DNA of 28,412 bases, taken from the NCBI GenBank assembly GCA_945886995.1, contig CAMCZJ010000005.1, forward strand, positions 1 through 28,412. Reading direction: 5' to 3'. This DNA comes from Asaia bogorensis (GTDB lineage: Bacteria > Pseudomonadota > Alphaproteobacteria > Acetobacterales > Acetobacteraceae). A model generated the notes under the pieces. It searched no databases, had not been told where the DNA came from, and was given only the letters and a program-made list of their open reading frames with translations. Positions 1 through 7,510 of the stretch are shown one piece after another. A program made the position numbers and the translations under genes. The first letter of the stretch is position 1. Each line of letters opens with the position of its first letter.

Positions 1-587
1 GCCAGATCGCGCGCCAGCATATCAAGATAGGTCAGTGTTTCGTAGCGCTTGGCATCGGGCTTCTTGCGCGGATCGGCAGAATAGACGCCATCCACCTGCG
101 TGCCCTTGAACAGCGCATCGCAGGACATCTCGGCCGCGCGCAAGGCCGCCGCGGTATCGGTGGTGAAAAACGGATTTCCTGTACCAGCCGCGAAAATCAC
201 GACGCGGCCCTTTTCCATGTGACGTTCGGCACGGCGGCGGATGAAGGGCTCACAGAGGCTCGCCATCGGGATCGCGCTTTGCACGCGCGTCTGCACGCCG
301 ACCTTTTCCAACGCATTCTGCATGGCGAGCGCATTCATGACGGTGGCGAGCATGCCGATGCTATCGGCCTGGGCACGGTCCATGCCGGAAGCAGCGCCCG
401 AAATGCCGCGGAAGATGTTTCCCCCGCCGATCACGAGGCAGACCTGCACGCCCAGATCCACCACGCCGCGAATATCCTCGGCAATATGCCGGCAGGTCGC
501 ATTGTCCAGACCGTAATCCCGATCCCCCATCAGGGCCTCACCGGAGACCTTGAGCATGACGCGCTTATAGGCCGGGTTCTGGCTCAT
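1..587 (-). CDS. pyrH: UMP kinase (partial, 3' end outside window)
   Basis: Uridylate kinase of the bacterial amino-acid-kinase-fold family; it phosphorylates UMP to UDP in pyrimidine nucleotide synthesis in the cytoplasm. About 195 N-terminal residues are visible, starting MSQNPAYKRVMLKVSGEAL. Recognisable family motifs are KVSGEAL near the start, VIGGGNIFRG around residues 55-65, and the TGNPFFTTDTAAALRA block that shapes the nucleotide site. The ATG at 585-587 lies at the family's usual N-terminus. It is the third gene of the classical rpsB-tsf-pyrH order, about 115 bases downstream of the tsf stop. The C-terminal part lies beyond the left edge, so completeness cannot be judged. Confidence 0.95.
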   Translation of the reverse strand, partial: MSQNPAYKRVMLKVSGEALMGDRDYGLDNATCRHIAEDIRGVVDLGVQVCLVIGGGNIFRGISGAASGMDRAQADSIGMLATVMNALAMQNALEKVGVQTRVQSAIPMASLCEPFIRRRAERHMEKGRVVIFAAGTGNPFFTTDTAAALRAAEMSCDALFKGTQVDGVYSADPRKKPDAKRYETLTYLDMLARDL

Positions 588-668
588 GGGGGCTCAATCT
601 CGAATCGGGTTCAGGTTGCGGGCGCCACCATAAGGACATGCCTGCGAAGGCGGCAATAAGTTAAAGCA

Positions 669-692
669 GGGGGGGGCGCTAAGGCTCCCCCC
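669..692 (-). terminator. GC-rich hairpin between tsf and pyrH
   Basis: Six G bases (671-676) pair with six C bases (687-692), then a mismatch, then two more pairs closing a TAAG loop. Read on the minus strand it is followed by CCTGCTTTAACTT, which is only mildly T-rich. It starts about a dozen bases after the tsf stop. It may be a partial terminator or a 3'-end stabiliser that tunes pyrH expression relative to tsf. Confidence 0.4.
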
Positions 693-703
693 AGCTAGTC
701 AGA

Positions 704-1642
704 TCAGGCCTTGCCTGCGGCAGCGGCCACTTCGGCGGCGAAATCGCCCTGCTGCTTTTCAATGCCCTCACCCAAATGGAAGCGGGCGAAGCCGGCAAGC
801 TTCAAGCCCGCCTTCTTCACCACTTCCTTCACGCGGCTTTCGCCATCATGCACCCAAACCTGTTCCAACAGCACCACTTCTTCGTAGTATTTGCGGATAC
901 GGCCTTCGACCATTTTTTCAATGATCGCTTCGGGCTTGCCGGAAGCGCGCGCCTGTTCGGCCAGTACATCACGCTCACGCGCGAGCGCGGATGGATCAAC
1001 AGCCGAAACATCCACCGCTTCCGGGCGCGCCGCGGCCACATGCATGCCAATCTGGCGACCGAGTGTTTCCATGACGGATTGTTCGGAAGTGCCTTCAAGC
1101 GCCACCAGCACGCCGATCTTGCCAAGCCCGGGCTTCACGGCGGAATGCATATAGGTCGCAACCGTGCCTTCCGCGACCTGGAAGCGCTTGGCGCGACGGA
1201 TGGACATATTCTCCCCAATCGTCGCGATCAGGCTGGTGAGCTGATCCGCCACTGTCTTGCGCTGGGTGGTTTCTTCAACCAGATCCACCGTGCCCGGCCA
1301 GGTGGCATTCTTCAGCGCTTCAATATCGTCGCCGACCGTCAGCACCAATTCCGCGACCGTTGCCACGAAATGCTGGAAGGTTTCGTTGCGCGCAACGAAA
1401 TCCGTCTCGGCATTCACTTCTACCATGGCGGCCACACCAGGGGCCGAGGCAAAGCCCACAAGCCCTTCAGAGGCGACGCGGCCGGATTTCTTGGCGGCTG
1501 CCGAAAGGCCCTTCTTGCGGAGCCAATCAATGGCGGCTTCCATATCGCCACCATTTTCGACCAGCGCCTTCTTGCAATCCATCATGCCTGCGCCGGTACG
1601 CTCGCGCAGGTCACGGACCATACCCGCTGTGATTTCAGCCAT
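704..1642 (-). CDS. tsf: translation elongation factor Ts
   Basis: Nucleotide exchange factor that recycles EF-Tu-GDP to EF-Tu-GTP in the cytoplasm. The 312-aa product begins MAEITAGMVRDLRERTGAGM. The N-terminal UBA-like domain (about residues 1-55) carries the signature MMDCKKALVENGGDMEAAIDWLRKKG, and the EF-Tu-contacting segment contains VEVNAETDFVARNE. Two core subdomains and the KPEAIIEKMVEGRIRKYYEE segment follow. Length is typical of bacterial EF-Ts. It lies 63 bases downstream of rpsB on the same strand with a terminator-like hairpin between them, and pyrH follows. No anomaly is seen. Confidence 0.98.
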   Translation of the reverse strand: MAEITAGMVRDLRERTGAGMMDCKKALVENGGDMEAAIDWLRKKGLSAAAKKSGRVASEGLVGFASAPGVAAMVEVNAETDFVARNETFQHFVATVAELVLTVGDDIEALKNATWPGTVDLVEETTQRKTVADQLTSLIATIGENMSIRRAKRFQVAEGTVATYMHSAVKPGLGKIGVLVALEGTSEQSVMETLGRQIGMHVAAARPEAVDVSAVDPSALARERDVLAEQARASGKPEAIIEKMVEGRIRKYYEEVVLLEQVWVHDGESRVKEVVKKAGLKLAGFARFHLGEGIEKQQGDFAAEVAAAAGKA

Positions 1643-1670
1643 TGTTCATCCCCATTGCTGGATGATTGAA

Positions 1671-1698
1671 AGAAAAGGGGCCACCGATTGGTGACCCC
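1671..1698 (-). terminator. rho-independent terminator/attenuator between rpsB and tsf
   Basis: On the minus strand GGGGTCACC pairs with GGTGGCCCC (one G-T wobble) across an AATC loop, positions 1698 down to 1677, followed directly by TTTTCTTTC. This is a well-formed intrinsic terminator. It sits just after the rpsB stop and about 30 bases before the tsf start, so it probably acts as a partial terminator giving more S2 than EF-Ts message, unless tsf has its own promoter. Confidence 0.75.
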
Positions 1699-1705
1699 GA
1701 AAGCA

Positions 1706-2524
1706 TCAGGCCTGGGCCGGCGCTTCGGCGCCTTCAACCGGCGCCACTACTTCAGCAGCGATTTCTGCCGCGACTTCCGGTAGCGCTTCTTCAGGCAATT
1801 CCTCAACCGCGCCAAGGTCAACGCCGGAAGCCTGCATTTCCGCCGAAATGCCATCCAGCACCGCGCCCGCGATCATGTCGCAGTAAAGCGTGATGGCGCG
1901 GATCGCGTCATCATTGCCGGGGATGGGGAAAGTCACGCCAGCCGGATCGGCATTGGAATCGACCACCGCAATCACCGGAATGCCAAGCTTATTGGCTTCT
2001 TCAATCGCGAGCTTTTCCTTGATGGTGTCAATGACAAAAATGATATCGGGCAGGCCGCCCATTTCCTTGATGCCACCCAGCGCGCGGTCAAGCTTTTCCT
2101 TGTCGCGCGACAGCATCAGCACTTCCTTCTTGGTGAGACCCGCCGTATCGCCCGACAGGCGTTCATCTAGCTGACGCAGGCGCTTGATGGAACCGGTGAT
2201 GGTCTTCCAATTGGTGAGCATGCCGCCAAGCCAGCGATGGTTCACGTAATACTGGCCGCAGCGCACCGCGGCTTCGGCCACGTAATCAGCGGCGGCCTTC
2301 TTGGTGCCAACGAACAGCACGCGGCCTCCGCCGGCGACCGTATCACGCACGGCGCGCAGCGCACGGTCCATCATCGGCACGGTTTGCTGCAGATCCAGGA
2401 TATGCACCTGGTTGCGCACGCCGAAGATGTAGGGCGCCATGCGGGGATTCCAGCGGCGCGTATGGTGGCCAAAATGCACCCCAGCTTCGAGCAGGGCACG
2501 CAGGGTAACTTCGGGCATCGCCAT
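1706..2524 (-). CDS. rpsB: 30S ribosomal protein S2
   Basis: Small-subunit ribosomal protein S2. The 272-aa product starts MAMPEVTLRALLEAGVHFGH, with the family's N-terminal GVHFGHHTRRWNPRM motif at about residues 15-30. HILDLQQT, VLFVGTKKAAADYV, YYVNHRWLGGMLTNW and PVIAVVDSNADP follow. The C-terminus extends beyond the conserved S2 core as an Ala/Glu/Val-rich acidic tail of about 45 residues, common in alphaproteobacterial S2. A GGAG sequence lies just before the ATG on the coding strand. It heads the rpsB-tsf-pyrH cluster, and the 5' region can fold (separate entry). Confidence 0.98.
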   Translation of the reverse strand: MAMPEVTLRALLEAGVHFGHHTRRWNPRMAPYIFGVRNQVHILDLQQTVPMMDRALRAVRDTVAGGGRVLFVGTKKAAADYVAEAAVRCGQYYVNHRWLGGMLTNWKTITGSIKRLRQLDERLSGDTAGLTKKEVLMLSRDKEKLDRALGGIKEMGGLPDIIFVIDTIKEKLAIEEANKLGIPVIAVVDSNADPAGVTFPIPGNDDAIRAITLYCDMIAGAVLDGISAEMQASGVDLGAVEELPEEALPEVAAEIAAEVVAPVEGAEAPAQA

Positions 2525-2544
2525 GAGCGATCTCCTTCCATGAT

Positions 2545-2611
2545 GGTCCGGTTGGGCCTCCGCGGCGCCTTCCCCCGTGAGGGGGACCGGACCCTGCCTG
2601 ATCAGGAAGGG
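2545..2611 (-). promoter_or_regulatory. structured 5' leader of rpsB (candidate S2 autoregulatory element)
   Basis: About 20 bases upstream of the rpsB start, GGTCCGGT (2586-2593) and ACCGGACC (2545-2552) form an 8-bp outer stem. Inside it CCCCC (minus strand, from 2585) and GGGGG (to 2572) close a small TCAC tetraloop hairpin. Just upstream, 2592-2611 is a near-perfect 20-base palindrome containing cctgatcagg. In E. coli rpsB is autoregulated by S2 through its leader, so an equivalent role is plausible. The function is inference; the pairing is visible in the sequence. Confidence 0.45.
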
Positions 2612-2702
2612 TGCGCCGCGTGCGGATTACCCCCGGGCACGGCCCGGAAGCGGCACCTATCTGGCGGAAATAGCGCTTCAGGGCAAGGGGTCGCCCCCCT
2701 TA

Positions 2703-3512
2703 TTAGCTGCCGACCTTCAGCGTTGAGGTCAGGCCACGCAGGCACGCCAGGATGGAAAGTGGCGTGATTTTGCCGGTGCGCGGGTTTTCTTCAGAGGGCA
2801 CGTTTTCAATGGTCATGGTCAGCCGAACCGTGGCGGCCTCCACCCGGATGGTATGGGTGTTCCGGGTTACGGCCGGATCGGCCCAAATTTCGACCATGGT
2901 GCGTTCCGGCCCAATACCGGCCAGGGCCAGCGCGGCGGCGACATTCACATTGGCCGGGAAACCCTGGGCGGCATCAAAGGCATTGCCCTTGAAAACCCGG
3001 GTCGCGCTGGAGATGGCGCCGACATCAATCTTGTTCTTCTCAAGATAGGGGGCGCCTGCCAGGCCGCGCGGGGGTTTGCGGGTTTCGATGGTGACACTTT
3101 CCACATCGCCTTCCGCCGCGGCACGCACGGCATCAAGCCCAAGCAAGGCGCCGGTGGGGACAATGATGCGCGCGCCGGTGGCCCGCGCCCGTTCCACCAG
3201 ATGCATGCGCGGCAGCAGAGCGCCGACTGAGGAAGGCACAAAAATCCGCCCAGCTTCGATGGCGGCGGTGGCGATTTCCTCAAACACCGCAGCCGGGGCG
3301 GCTTCCACCACGATATCGCAAGCTGCGAGTTCAGCGTTGGAGACGATGCGCGGCGGGTTGGCGAACCCCGCCACGTTGGCGGTGGCCTTGGCGTGATCCC
3401 GCGCGGAGGCAGCGACGAGCTTCAGGCCAGGCACGCCCTTATCCAAGGCGCGGGCCAGATGCAGCCCAATCGCGCCCAAGCCTGCAATGCCAACCGTCAA
3501 ATCCTGCGCCAT
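2703..3512 (-). CDS. nadX: L-aspartate dehydrogenase
   Basis: NAD(P)-dependent enzyme interconverting L-aspartate with iminoaspartate or oxaloacetate plus ammonia; in some bacteria it feeds NAD synthesis. The 269-aa protein has an N-terminal Rossmann motif VGIAGLGAIG (residues 7-16), a mid-region VPTGALLGLDAV, and the family signature GFPANVNVAAALALAGIG (184-201). NTH at 218-220 supplies the likely catalytic histidine. It lies about 65 bases downstream of cynS on the same strand, with a hairpin between, so it may share that transcript partly. No nadA or nadC is nearby, so a purely NAD-biosynthetic role is not indicated by context. The family call is firm; the direction of use in the cell is inference. 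Confidence 0.88.
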   Translation of the reverse strand: MAQDLTVGIAGLGAIGLHLARALDKGVPGLKLVAASARDHAKATANVAGFANPPRIVSNAELAACDIVVEAAPAAVFEEIATAAIEAGRIFVPSSVGALLPRMHLVERARATGARIIVPTGALLGLDAVRAAAEGDVESVTIETRKPPRGLAGAPYLEKNKIDVGAISSATRVFKGNAFDAAQGFPANVNVAAALALAGIGPERTMVEIWADPAVTRNTHTIRVEAATVRLTMTIENVPSEENPRTGKITPLSILACLRGLTSTLKVGS

Positions 3513-3550
3513 GGGAGCCTCCGTTCAATAAGAGGGCCGGGCCATAAGGC

Positions 3551-3576
3551 AAAATGACCCTTTGGCAAAGCCAGGG
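3551..3576 (-). terminator. hairpin after cynS
   Basis: On the minus strand CCCTGGC TTT GCCAAAGGG folds with a two-base bulge directly after the cynS stop (3578-3580), followed by TCATTTTGCC. It is a modest intrinsic terminator or processing site separating cynS from the aspartate dehydrogenase gene. Confidence 0.35.
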
Positions 3577-3577
3577 C

Positions 3578-4060
3578 TTATTCTTCCTTGAACCCGTAAT
3601 CCGGAATGCCCTGCTCATTGCCGTAATACTTATAGGGCAGGAACTTGCCGGACATGGTGATCTTCACGCGATCGCCCTTGGGGTTCGCCTGGCGTTCGAA
3701 ATCGAAATCGAAATCAATGGCGGACATGATGCCATCGCCGAATTCTTCTTCGATCAGCGCCTTCCAGGCCGGGCCATTCACCATCACCATTTCATAGAAG
3801 CGATAGATCAGCGGGTCCGTGGGCGGCATTTGCGTGCCGCGATAGGGCACTTCATTCAGCATGCGCTGTTCAACCTCAGATAGGCCAAACAGCTTCCCTG
3901 CCTTGGCGGCGAGCGGTTTTACGAATTTCATCTGCCCAAGCAGCGCACCCACCACAAGGGTTGGCGACATGCCGCCGATTTCCTCGCAGATGTATTTCCA
4001 GCTCCAGCCTTTCTCGCGCTTGATGTCGAGGATTTTTTCAGTGAGTTGGGCGCGCGTCAT
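3578..4060 (-). CDS. cynS: cyanate hydratase (cyanase)
   Basis: Catalyses bicarbonate-dependent breakdown of cyanate to carbamate, which decays to ammonia and CO2, so it both detoxifies cyanate and supplies nitrogen. The 160-aa length matches the family. An N-terminal helical, HTH-like domain (about 1-75) precedes the catalytic C-terminal domain. The E. coli catalytic triad Arg96/Glu99/Ser122 corresponds here to R87 and E90 in IYRFYE and S113 in GIMSAIDFDFDF. It lies about 30 bases downstream of the ABC transporter ATPase gene, as last gene of the transporter operon. This placement makes cyanate a likely transported substrate. Confidence 0.97.
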   Translation of the reverse strand: MTRAQLTEKILDIKREKGWSWKYICEEIGGMSPTLVVGALLGQMKFVKPLAAKAGKLFGLSEVEQRMLNEVPYRGTQMPPTDPLIYRFYEMVMVNGPAWKALIEEEFGDGIMSAIDFDFDFERQANPKGDRVKITMSGKFLPYKYYGNEQGIPDYGFKEE

Positions 4061-4090
4061 CGCGTTTCTCCAGCTTTGGTTTGGGAAGGA

Positions 4091-4948
4091 TCACTCCGCC
4101 GCAAGCGGCGGTGGGGAAAGGGCGGGGCTGACTTCCGGCACGGCACGCGCCGACCAGTCAGCCGGCGGCGCATCGGCCTTGAAGGCGCGCGAACGTGCGA
4201 TCAGGAAATCCAGGATGTGATCACGCAGCGCATGATAGCCCGGCATGTGATGCAGATTGGCGCGTGTGCGCGGCTTGGGGAGTGTGTTCAACACCACCTC
4301 GGCAATGCGTGCCTCCGGCCCATTGGACATGAGCAGGATACGGTCCGCGAGCAAGATTGCCTCATCCACATCATGCGTGATCATGAAGCCGGTTTGCGCG
4401 GTTTCGCTGACCAGTCGCGCGACCTCATCCTGCAAAGCGCCGCGTGTGAGGGCATCAAGTGCCGAGAAGGGTTCATCCATCAGCAGCATTTTTGGATTGA
4501 TGGCGAGTGCGCGGGCAATACCAACGCGCTGCTTCATGCCGCCGGAAAGCTCAGCCGGTTTGCGATCCGCGGCGTGGTCAAGCCCAACGCGCTTCAGGGC
4601 TTCACGTGCGGCAGCGTCGCAGGCGGCGCGCGACCAATCGCGATGGCGGCAGGAAATGGCGAAGGCGACATTGCCGGCGGCCGTCATCCAGGGCATCAGC
4701 GCATGGCCTTGAAACACCACGGCGCGATCAAGCGATGGGCCAGAGATCGCCTGGCCATCCACAATCACCGCGCCATCATCGGGCGCTTCAAGCCCAGCCA
4801 GAATATTCAGGATAGTGGTTTTGCCGCAGCCGGAATGCCCAACCAGGCAGACGAATTCGCCACGCGCAATGCCGAACCAGACATCTTGGAAGACTGTGGT
4901 GGGGCCATAGCGGCGCGCGACACCTTCGATGGAAACATAGGCTGTCAT
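4091..4948 (-). CDS. nitrate/cyanate/taurine-type ABC transporter ATP-binding protein
   Basis: ATPase subunit of an NrtD/SsuB/CynD-type importer, acting at the inner face of the cytoplasmic membrane. Walker A is GHSGCGKTT, the ABC signature is LSGGMKQRVGIARALA, Walker B is LLMDEPFSALD, and the switch histidine is in MITHDVDEA. The frame is open further upstream to 5014, but that would overlap the permease. I chose the ATG at 4946-4948 (protein starts MTAYVSIEGVARRYG): it sits four bases after the permease stop and has GGGAG upstream. The C-terminal ~60 residues include LRDHILDFLIARSRAF, typical of this subfamily. cynS follows. Confidence 0.93.
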   Translation of the reverse strand: MTAYVSIEGVARRYGPTTVFQDVWFGIARGEFVCLVGHSGCGKTTILNILAGLEAPDDGAVIVDGQAISGPSLDRAVVFQGHALMPWMTAAGNVAFAISCRHRDWSRAACDAAAREALKRVGLDHAADRKPAELSGGMKQRVGIARALAINPKMLLMDEPFSALDALTRGALQDEVARLVSETAQTGFMITHDVDEAILLADRILLMSNGPEARIAEVVLNTLPKPRTRANLHHMPGYHALRDHILDFLIARSRAFKADAPPADWSARAVPEVSPALSPPPLAAE

Positions 4949-4952
4949 GGGG

Positions 4953-5804
4953 TTACTCCCGCCAGGCCACGGCACGCGCGCCAAGCCCAAGCAGCCGGTC
5001 CAGCGCAAGCCCAACCAGCCCGATCATGAGGATGGCAATCACGATGTCGGCGATGGAAAGATTATTCCACTGGTTCCAGACCCAATAGCCAATGCCGGTA
5101 CCGCCCACCAACATTTCAGCCGCCACAATCACGAGCCAGGCAATGCCAATCGAAATGCGCATGCCAGTCACAATGGTTGGTGCTGCGGCGGGCAGGATCA
5201 CACGAATGGCGGTGCGCCAGCACCCTGCTTCCAACGTGCGCGCCACATTCAACCATTCACGCCGCACGCTGGCGACACCAAAGGCCGTATTCAGCAGCAT
5301 GGGCCAAATGGAACAGATGAAAATCACGAAAACCGCTGAAATCGCGCTATCCTTGATGGAATAAAGTGCCAACGGCATCCAGGCGAGCGGCGAGACCGGG
5401 CGCAGCACCTGAATGAAGGGATTGAGCGCGGCATTCAACAGCGGCGACATGCCAATGACGAAGCCAAGCGGAATGGCAACAATGGCAGCAAGCCCGAAGC
5501 CCGCGCCAACACGCAGCAGCGAATAGGCGATTTGCACGCCAATCCCCTGATCATTCGGCCCGCGCACATAGAAGGGATCGGCCAGCAATTCCAAAAGCCG
5601 CTTGCCGATGGCGCTTGGCCCCGGCATGGGCGTGGTACCGCCCTGCGCCGCTGCCTGCCCCAGCAGCGCGGCGTATTCAGGGTCAAGCGCGGGACCGCCA
5701 CCGCCGGCCTTGGGCATGACGGCGATTTCCCAGGCGCCCAGAAATATCGCCAGGATCAGCAAAGAAAGTCCGGCAGATCGCCAGAAGGGTACGCTGGTAG
5801 TCAT
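4953..5804 (-). CDS. nitrate/cyanate-type ABC transporter permease
   Basis: Inner-membrane permease of the NrtB/CynB/SsuC group. The 283-aa protein has an N-terminal hydrophobic segment (SAGLSLLILAIFLGAWEIAV), then several membrane helices (GAGFGLAAIVAIPLGFVIG, AVFVIFICSIWPMLLNTAFG, IAWLVIVAAEML, DIVIAILMIGLVGLALDRLLG). The coupling loop that docks the ATPase is recognisable as the EAA-like stretch with ARTLEAGCWRTAIRVILPAAAPTI. Its start codon overlaps the binding protein's stop by one base (TAATG), indicating translational coupling. The ATPase gene begins four bases after its stop. Confidence 0.93.
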   Translation of the reverse strand: MTTSVPFWRSAGLSLLILAIFLGAWEIAVMPKAGGGGPALDPEYAALLGQAAAQGGTTPMPGPSAIGKRLLELLADPFYVRGPNDQGIGVQIAYSLLRVGAGFGLAAIVAIPLGFVIGMSPLLNAALNPFIQVLRPVSPLAWMPLALYSIKDSAISAVFVIFICSIWPMLLNTAFGVASVRREWLNVARTLEAGCWRTAIRVILPAAAPTIVTGMRISIGIAWLVIVAAEMLVGGTGIGYWVWNQWNNLSIADIVIAILMIGLVGLALDRLLGLGARAVAWRE

Positions 5805-7159
5805 TACGAACGACGAATGGTTAAGCTATTCAGATAGGCTTCAGGCTGCGCGGGATCGAAATCGCGCCCGAAAATGCGATGCGTGCGCGATGCGCTGGCG
5901 GGGACTTCCAGGCCAAGATCACGCATGGCTTTCGCCGCGTCCGTCGCAAGGAAGACTTGCTGCGCCACACCGGCATAATCCACATCACCGCGAATTTGTC
6001 CCCAGCGCTTCATTTGCGTCAGAATCCACACGGCCATGGAATGCCAGGGGAAGGGATCGAAATTGATCCGGTCCGGCACGCGCTGCACGCGGCCAAGCCC
6101 ATCGGCGAAGGTGCCGGTCAGCACCTGTTCCACCACGGTGGGCGGCTGGTTCAGGTAATTCTGCCCAGAAATCGCCTGCGCCACTTCGCGCCGGTTTTCA
6201 GCCTTGGAAGCATAGGCCGTGGCTTCAACAATGGAACGCATGAGTGCTGCAAAGGTATTGGGCGTTTCGGTCATCATGCCGCGCGGCACGGCGAAGGCGC
6301 AGCAGGGATGACCATCCCAAAATTCCTTGGTCAGCACATGAATAAAGCCAATCCCATCAAAGACAGCGCGCTGATTAAAGGGATCCGGGCCCAGGAAGCC
6401 ATCAATGTTATCGGCGCGCAGATTGGCGACCATCTCGGGCGGCGGCACGGCGCGGATTTGAATATCGCGGTCGGGATCAAGACCGGCTTCGGCAACATAG
6501 GCGCGCAGCAGATAGTTGTGCATCGAAAAATCAAACGGCACCGCAAAGCGGAAGCCCTTCCAATCCTTCGGATCACGCTTTTCCTTGTGCTTATTGGCGA
6601 GGGTAATCGCCTGGCCATTGGTGTTTTCAATCGCCGCCACCGCCCACGGCACCGGCTGCGCCACACCAACGCCAAGCGACATCGCCAGCGGCATGGGGGA
6701 GAGCATATGCGCCGCGTCATATTCGCGCGCGATGGATTTGTCGCGGATCACGGCCCAGCCCGCGGTGCGGATCACCTCCACATTCAGGCCATTGCGCTGA
6801 TAAAACCCCATCGGATGCGCCATGATGATGGGCGTGGCGCAGGTGATCGGAATGAACCCAATCTTGAGGTCGCGCTTTTCCGGAGCACCTCCACCCTGCG
6901 CCAAGGCTTCGCGCGCGCGGGCCAGCGGAAAGAAGCTATCAAGCGCGGCAAACAGCGTGCCGGCACCAACCGCATTAATCAGTGCGCGCCGCGTGGCATC
7001 CTTCGGGAAGGCCGCACGCAACACGGCTTCCTGCGCGACTTCCCCGAAAGCCCCGGTGCCGTCCACAGGCGCACTCTCACAAGCAAAGCCCGAGGCATGG
7101 GCGGCGCCACAGCCGCAAGGGGCAAGGGCACGCGTAGGGGGGCGGCGATGAAGGGCCAT
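5804..7159 (-). CDS. CmpA/NrtA-family ABC transporter substrate-binding protein
   Basis: Substrate-binding component for nitrate, nitrite, cyanate or bicarbonate-like anions, probably exported and membrane associated. The 451-aa protein has an N-terminal region with CGCG..H (C15, C17, H21) seen in this family, then a twin-arginine-like signal: RR at 57-58 followed by hydrophobic residues 59-80. The mature part has the NrtA/CmpA landmarks LKIGFIPITCATPIIMAHPMGFY, EYDAAHMLSPMPLA, GFLGPDPFNQRAVF and WDGHPCCAF. The start at 7159 gives an N-terminus like relatives. It is first gene of the operon, about 50 bases downstream of a sigma-54-like promoter. Cyanate is favoured because cynS is the last gene, but nitrate cannot be excluded. 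Confidence 0.9.
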   Translation of the reverse strand: MALHRRPPTRALAPCGCGAAHASGFACESAPVDGTGAFGEVAQEAVLRAAFPKDATRRALINAVGAGTLFAALDSFFPLARAREALAQGGGAPEKRDLKIGFIPITCATPIIMAHPMGFYQRNGLNVEVIRTAGWAVIRDKSIAREYDAAHMLSPMPLAMSLGVGVAQPVPWAVAAIENTNGQAITLANKHKEKRDPKDWKGFRFAVPFDFSMHNYLLRAYVAEAGLDPDRDIQIRAVPPPEMVANLRADNIDGFLGPDPFNQRAVFDGIGFIHVLTKEFWDGHPCCAFAVPRGMMTETPNTFAALMRSIVEATAYASKAENRREVAQAISGQNYLNQPPTVVEQVLTGTFADGLGRVQRVPDRINFDPFPWHSMAVWILTQMKRWGQIRGDVDYAGVAQQVFLATDAAKAMRDLGLEVPASASRTHRIFGRDFDPAQPEAYLNSLTIRRS

Positions 7160-7207
7160 GTGACATCTCCCGGTTCCTCAGCGCGACGCGCTGTTCAGAC
7201 CGGGGCT

Positions 7208-7222
7208 AGCAAGGCGTGTGCC
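7208..7222 (-). promoter_or_regulatory. sigma-54 (RpoN) type -24/-12 promoter for the cyanate/nitrate operon
   Basis: The minus strand reads GGCAC-ACGCC-TTGCT, so GG and GC are 10 bases apart as in the consensus TGGCAC-N5-TTGCA. Only the leading T (here C) and the final A (here T) differ. The -12 GC is about 50 bases before the start codon of the binding protein, leaving a short untranslated leader. RpoN promoters usually need an NtrC-like activator, which fits nitrogen control of a cyanate or nitrate importer. Confidence 0.6.
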
Positions 7223-7261
7223 GCGAATTTGGGCGGTTATGGGGTGGGTGTCAGGGTAATT

Positions 7262-7293
7262 TGCCCTAAATTTGTGCATAATGCATAATATGC
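7262..7293 (-). promoter_or_regulatory. candidate activator-binding region upstream of the sigma-54 promoter
   Basis: On the minus strand 7278-7262 reads TGCACA-AATTT-AGGGCA, an imperfect match to the NtrC site TGCACC-N5-GGTGCA. Next to it are a tandem GCATAAT repeat (7276-7289) and the palindrome GCATA-A-TATGC (7283-7293). These AT-rich repeats stand out in a GC-rich intergenic region and lie about 40-70 bases upstream of the -24 element, where an enhancer-binding protein could act. No binding protein can be named from sequence alone. Confidence 0.35.
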
Positions 7294-7299
7294 GAGCTT

Positions 7300-7470
7300 A
7301 TGGTGGCTTGCTGGCGGTCAGCCGGTCATCATCAGCGCGCGCGCCGGATCAGCGCCTTTGGTCATGGCGCGCAGATCGGCAGGCGATGGCGCTTCCGCGT
7401 AGGCGTTAGAATATTTTCATGCCAATCGGAATCACTTGGCGGCTCAGAAAACGCGGCAAAACAGGGATTT
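7300..7470. other. intergenic region between the transporter operon and der
   Basis: Between the sigma-54 promoter region and the hairpin at the end of der I see no convincing gene. A 70-codon plus-strand frame (7300-7512) exists but runs into the der terminator, has no recognisable motif and no convincing ribosome binding site, so I do not call it. Confidence 0.5.
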
Positions 7471-7510
7471 AGTTTGGTTCCCGTGAAGGTGTTTGAACGG
7501 GAACCAAACT
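7471..7510 (-). terminator. long hairpin overlapping the der stop codon
   Basis: AGTTTGGTTCCCGT (7471-7484) and ACGGGAACCAAACT (7497-7510) form a perfect 14-bp stem with a 12-base loop. The der stop codon (7509-7511) overlaps its base. The minus strand continues AAATCCCTGTTTTGCC, so there is no immediate clean U-run. It most likely marks or protects the 3' end of the yfgM-bamB-der transcript. Confidence 0.55.

Noticed and set aside
776..1669. 297-codon plus-strand open frame
   Set aside because: Antisense to tsf, His-rich without any family motif.
4046..5029. 327-codon plus-strand open frame
   Set aside because: Antisense to the ABC ATPase, which carries all canonical motifs.
5879..7288. 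469-codon plus-strand open frame
   Set aside because: It lies antisense to the NrtA/CmpA-type binding protein, has low-complexity His/Arg-rich sequence and no domain; a typical shadow in GC-rich DNA.
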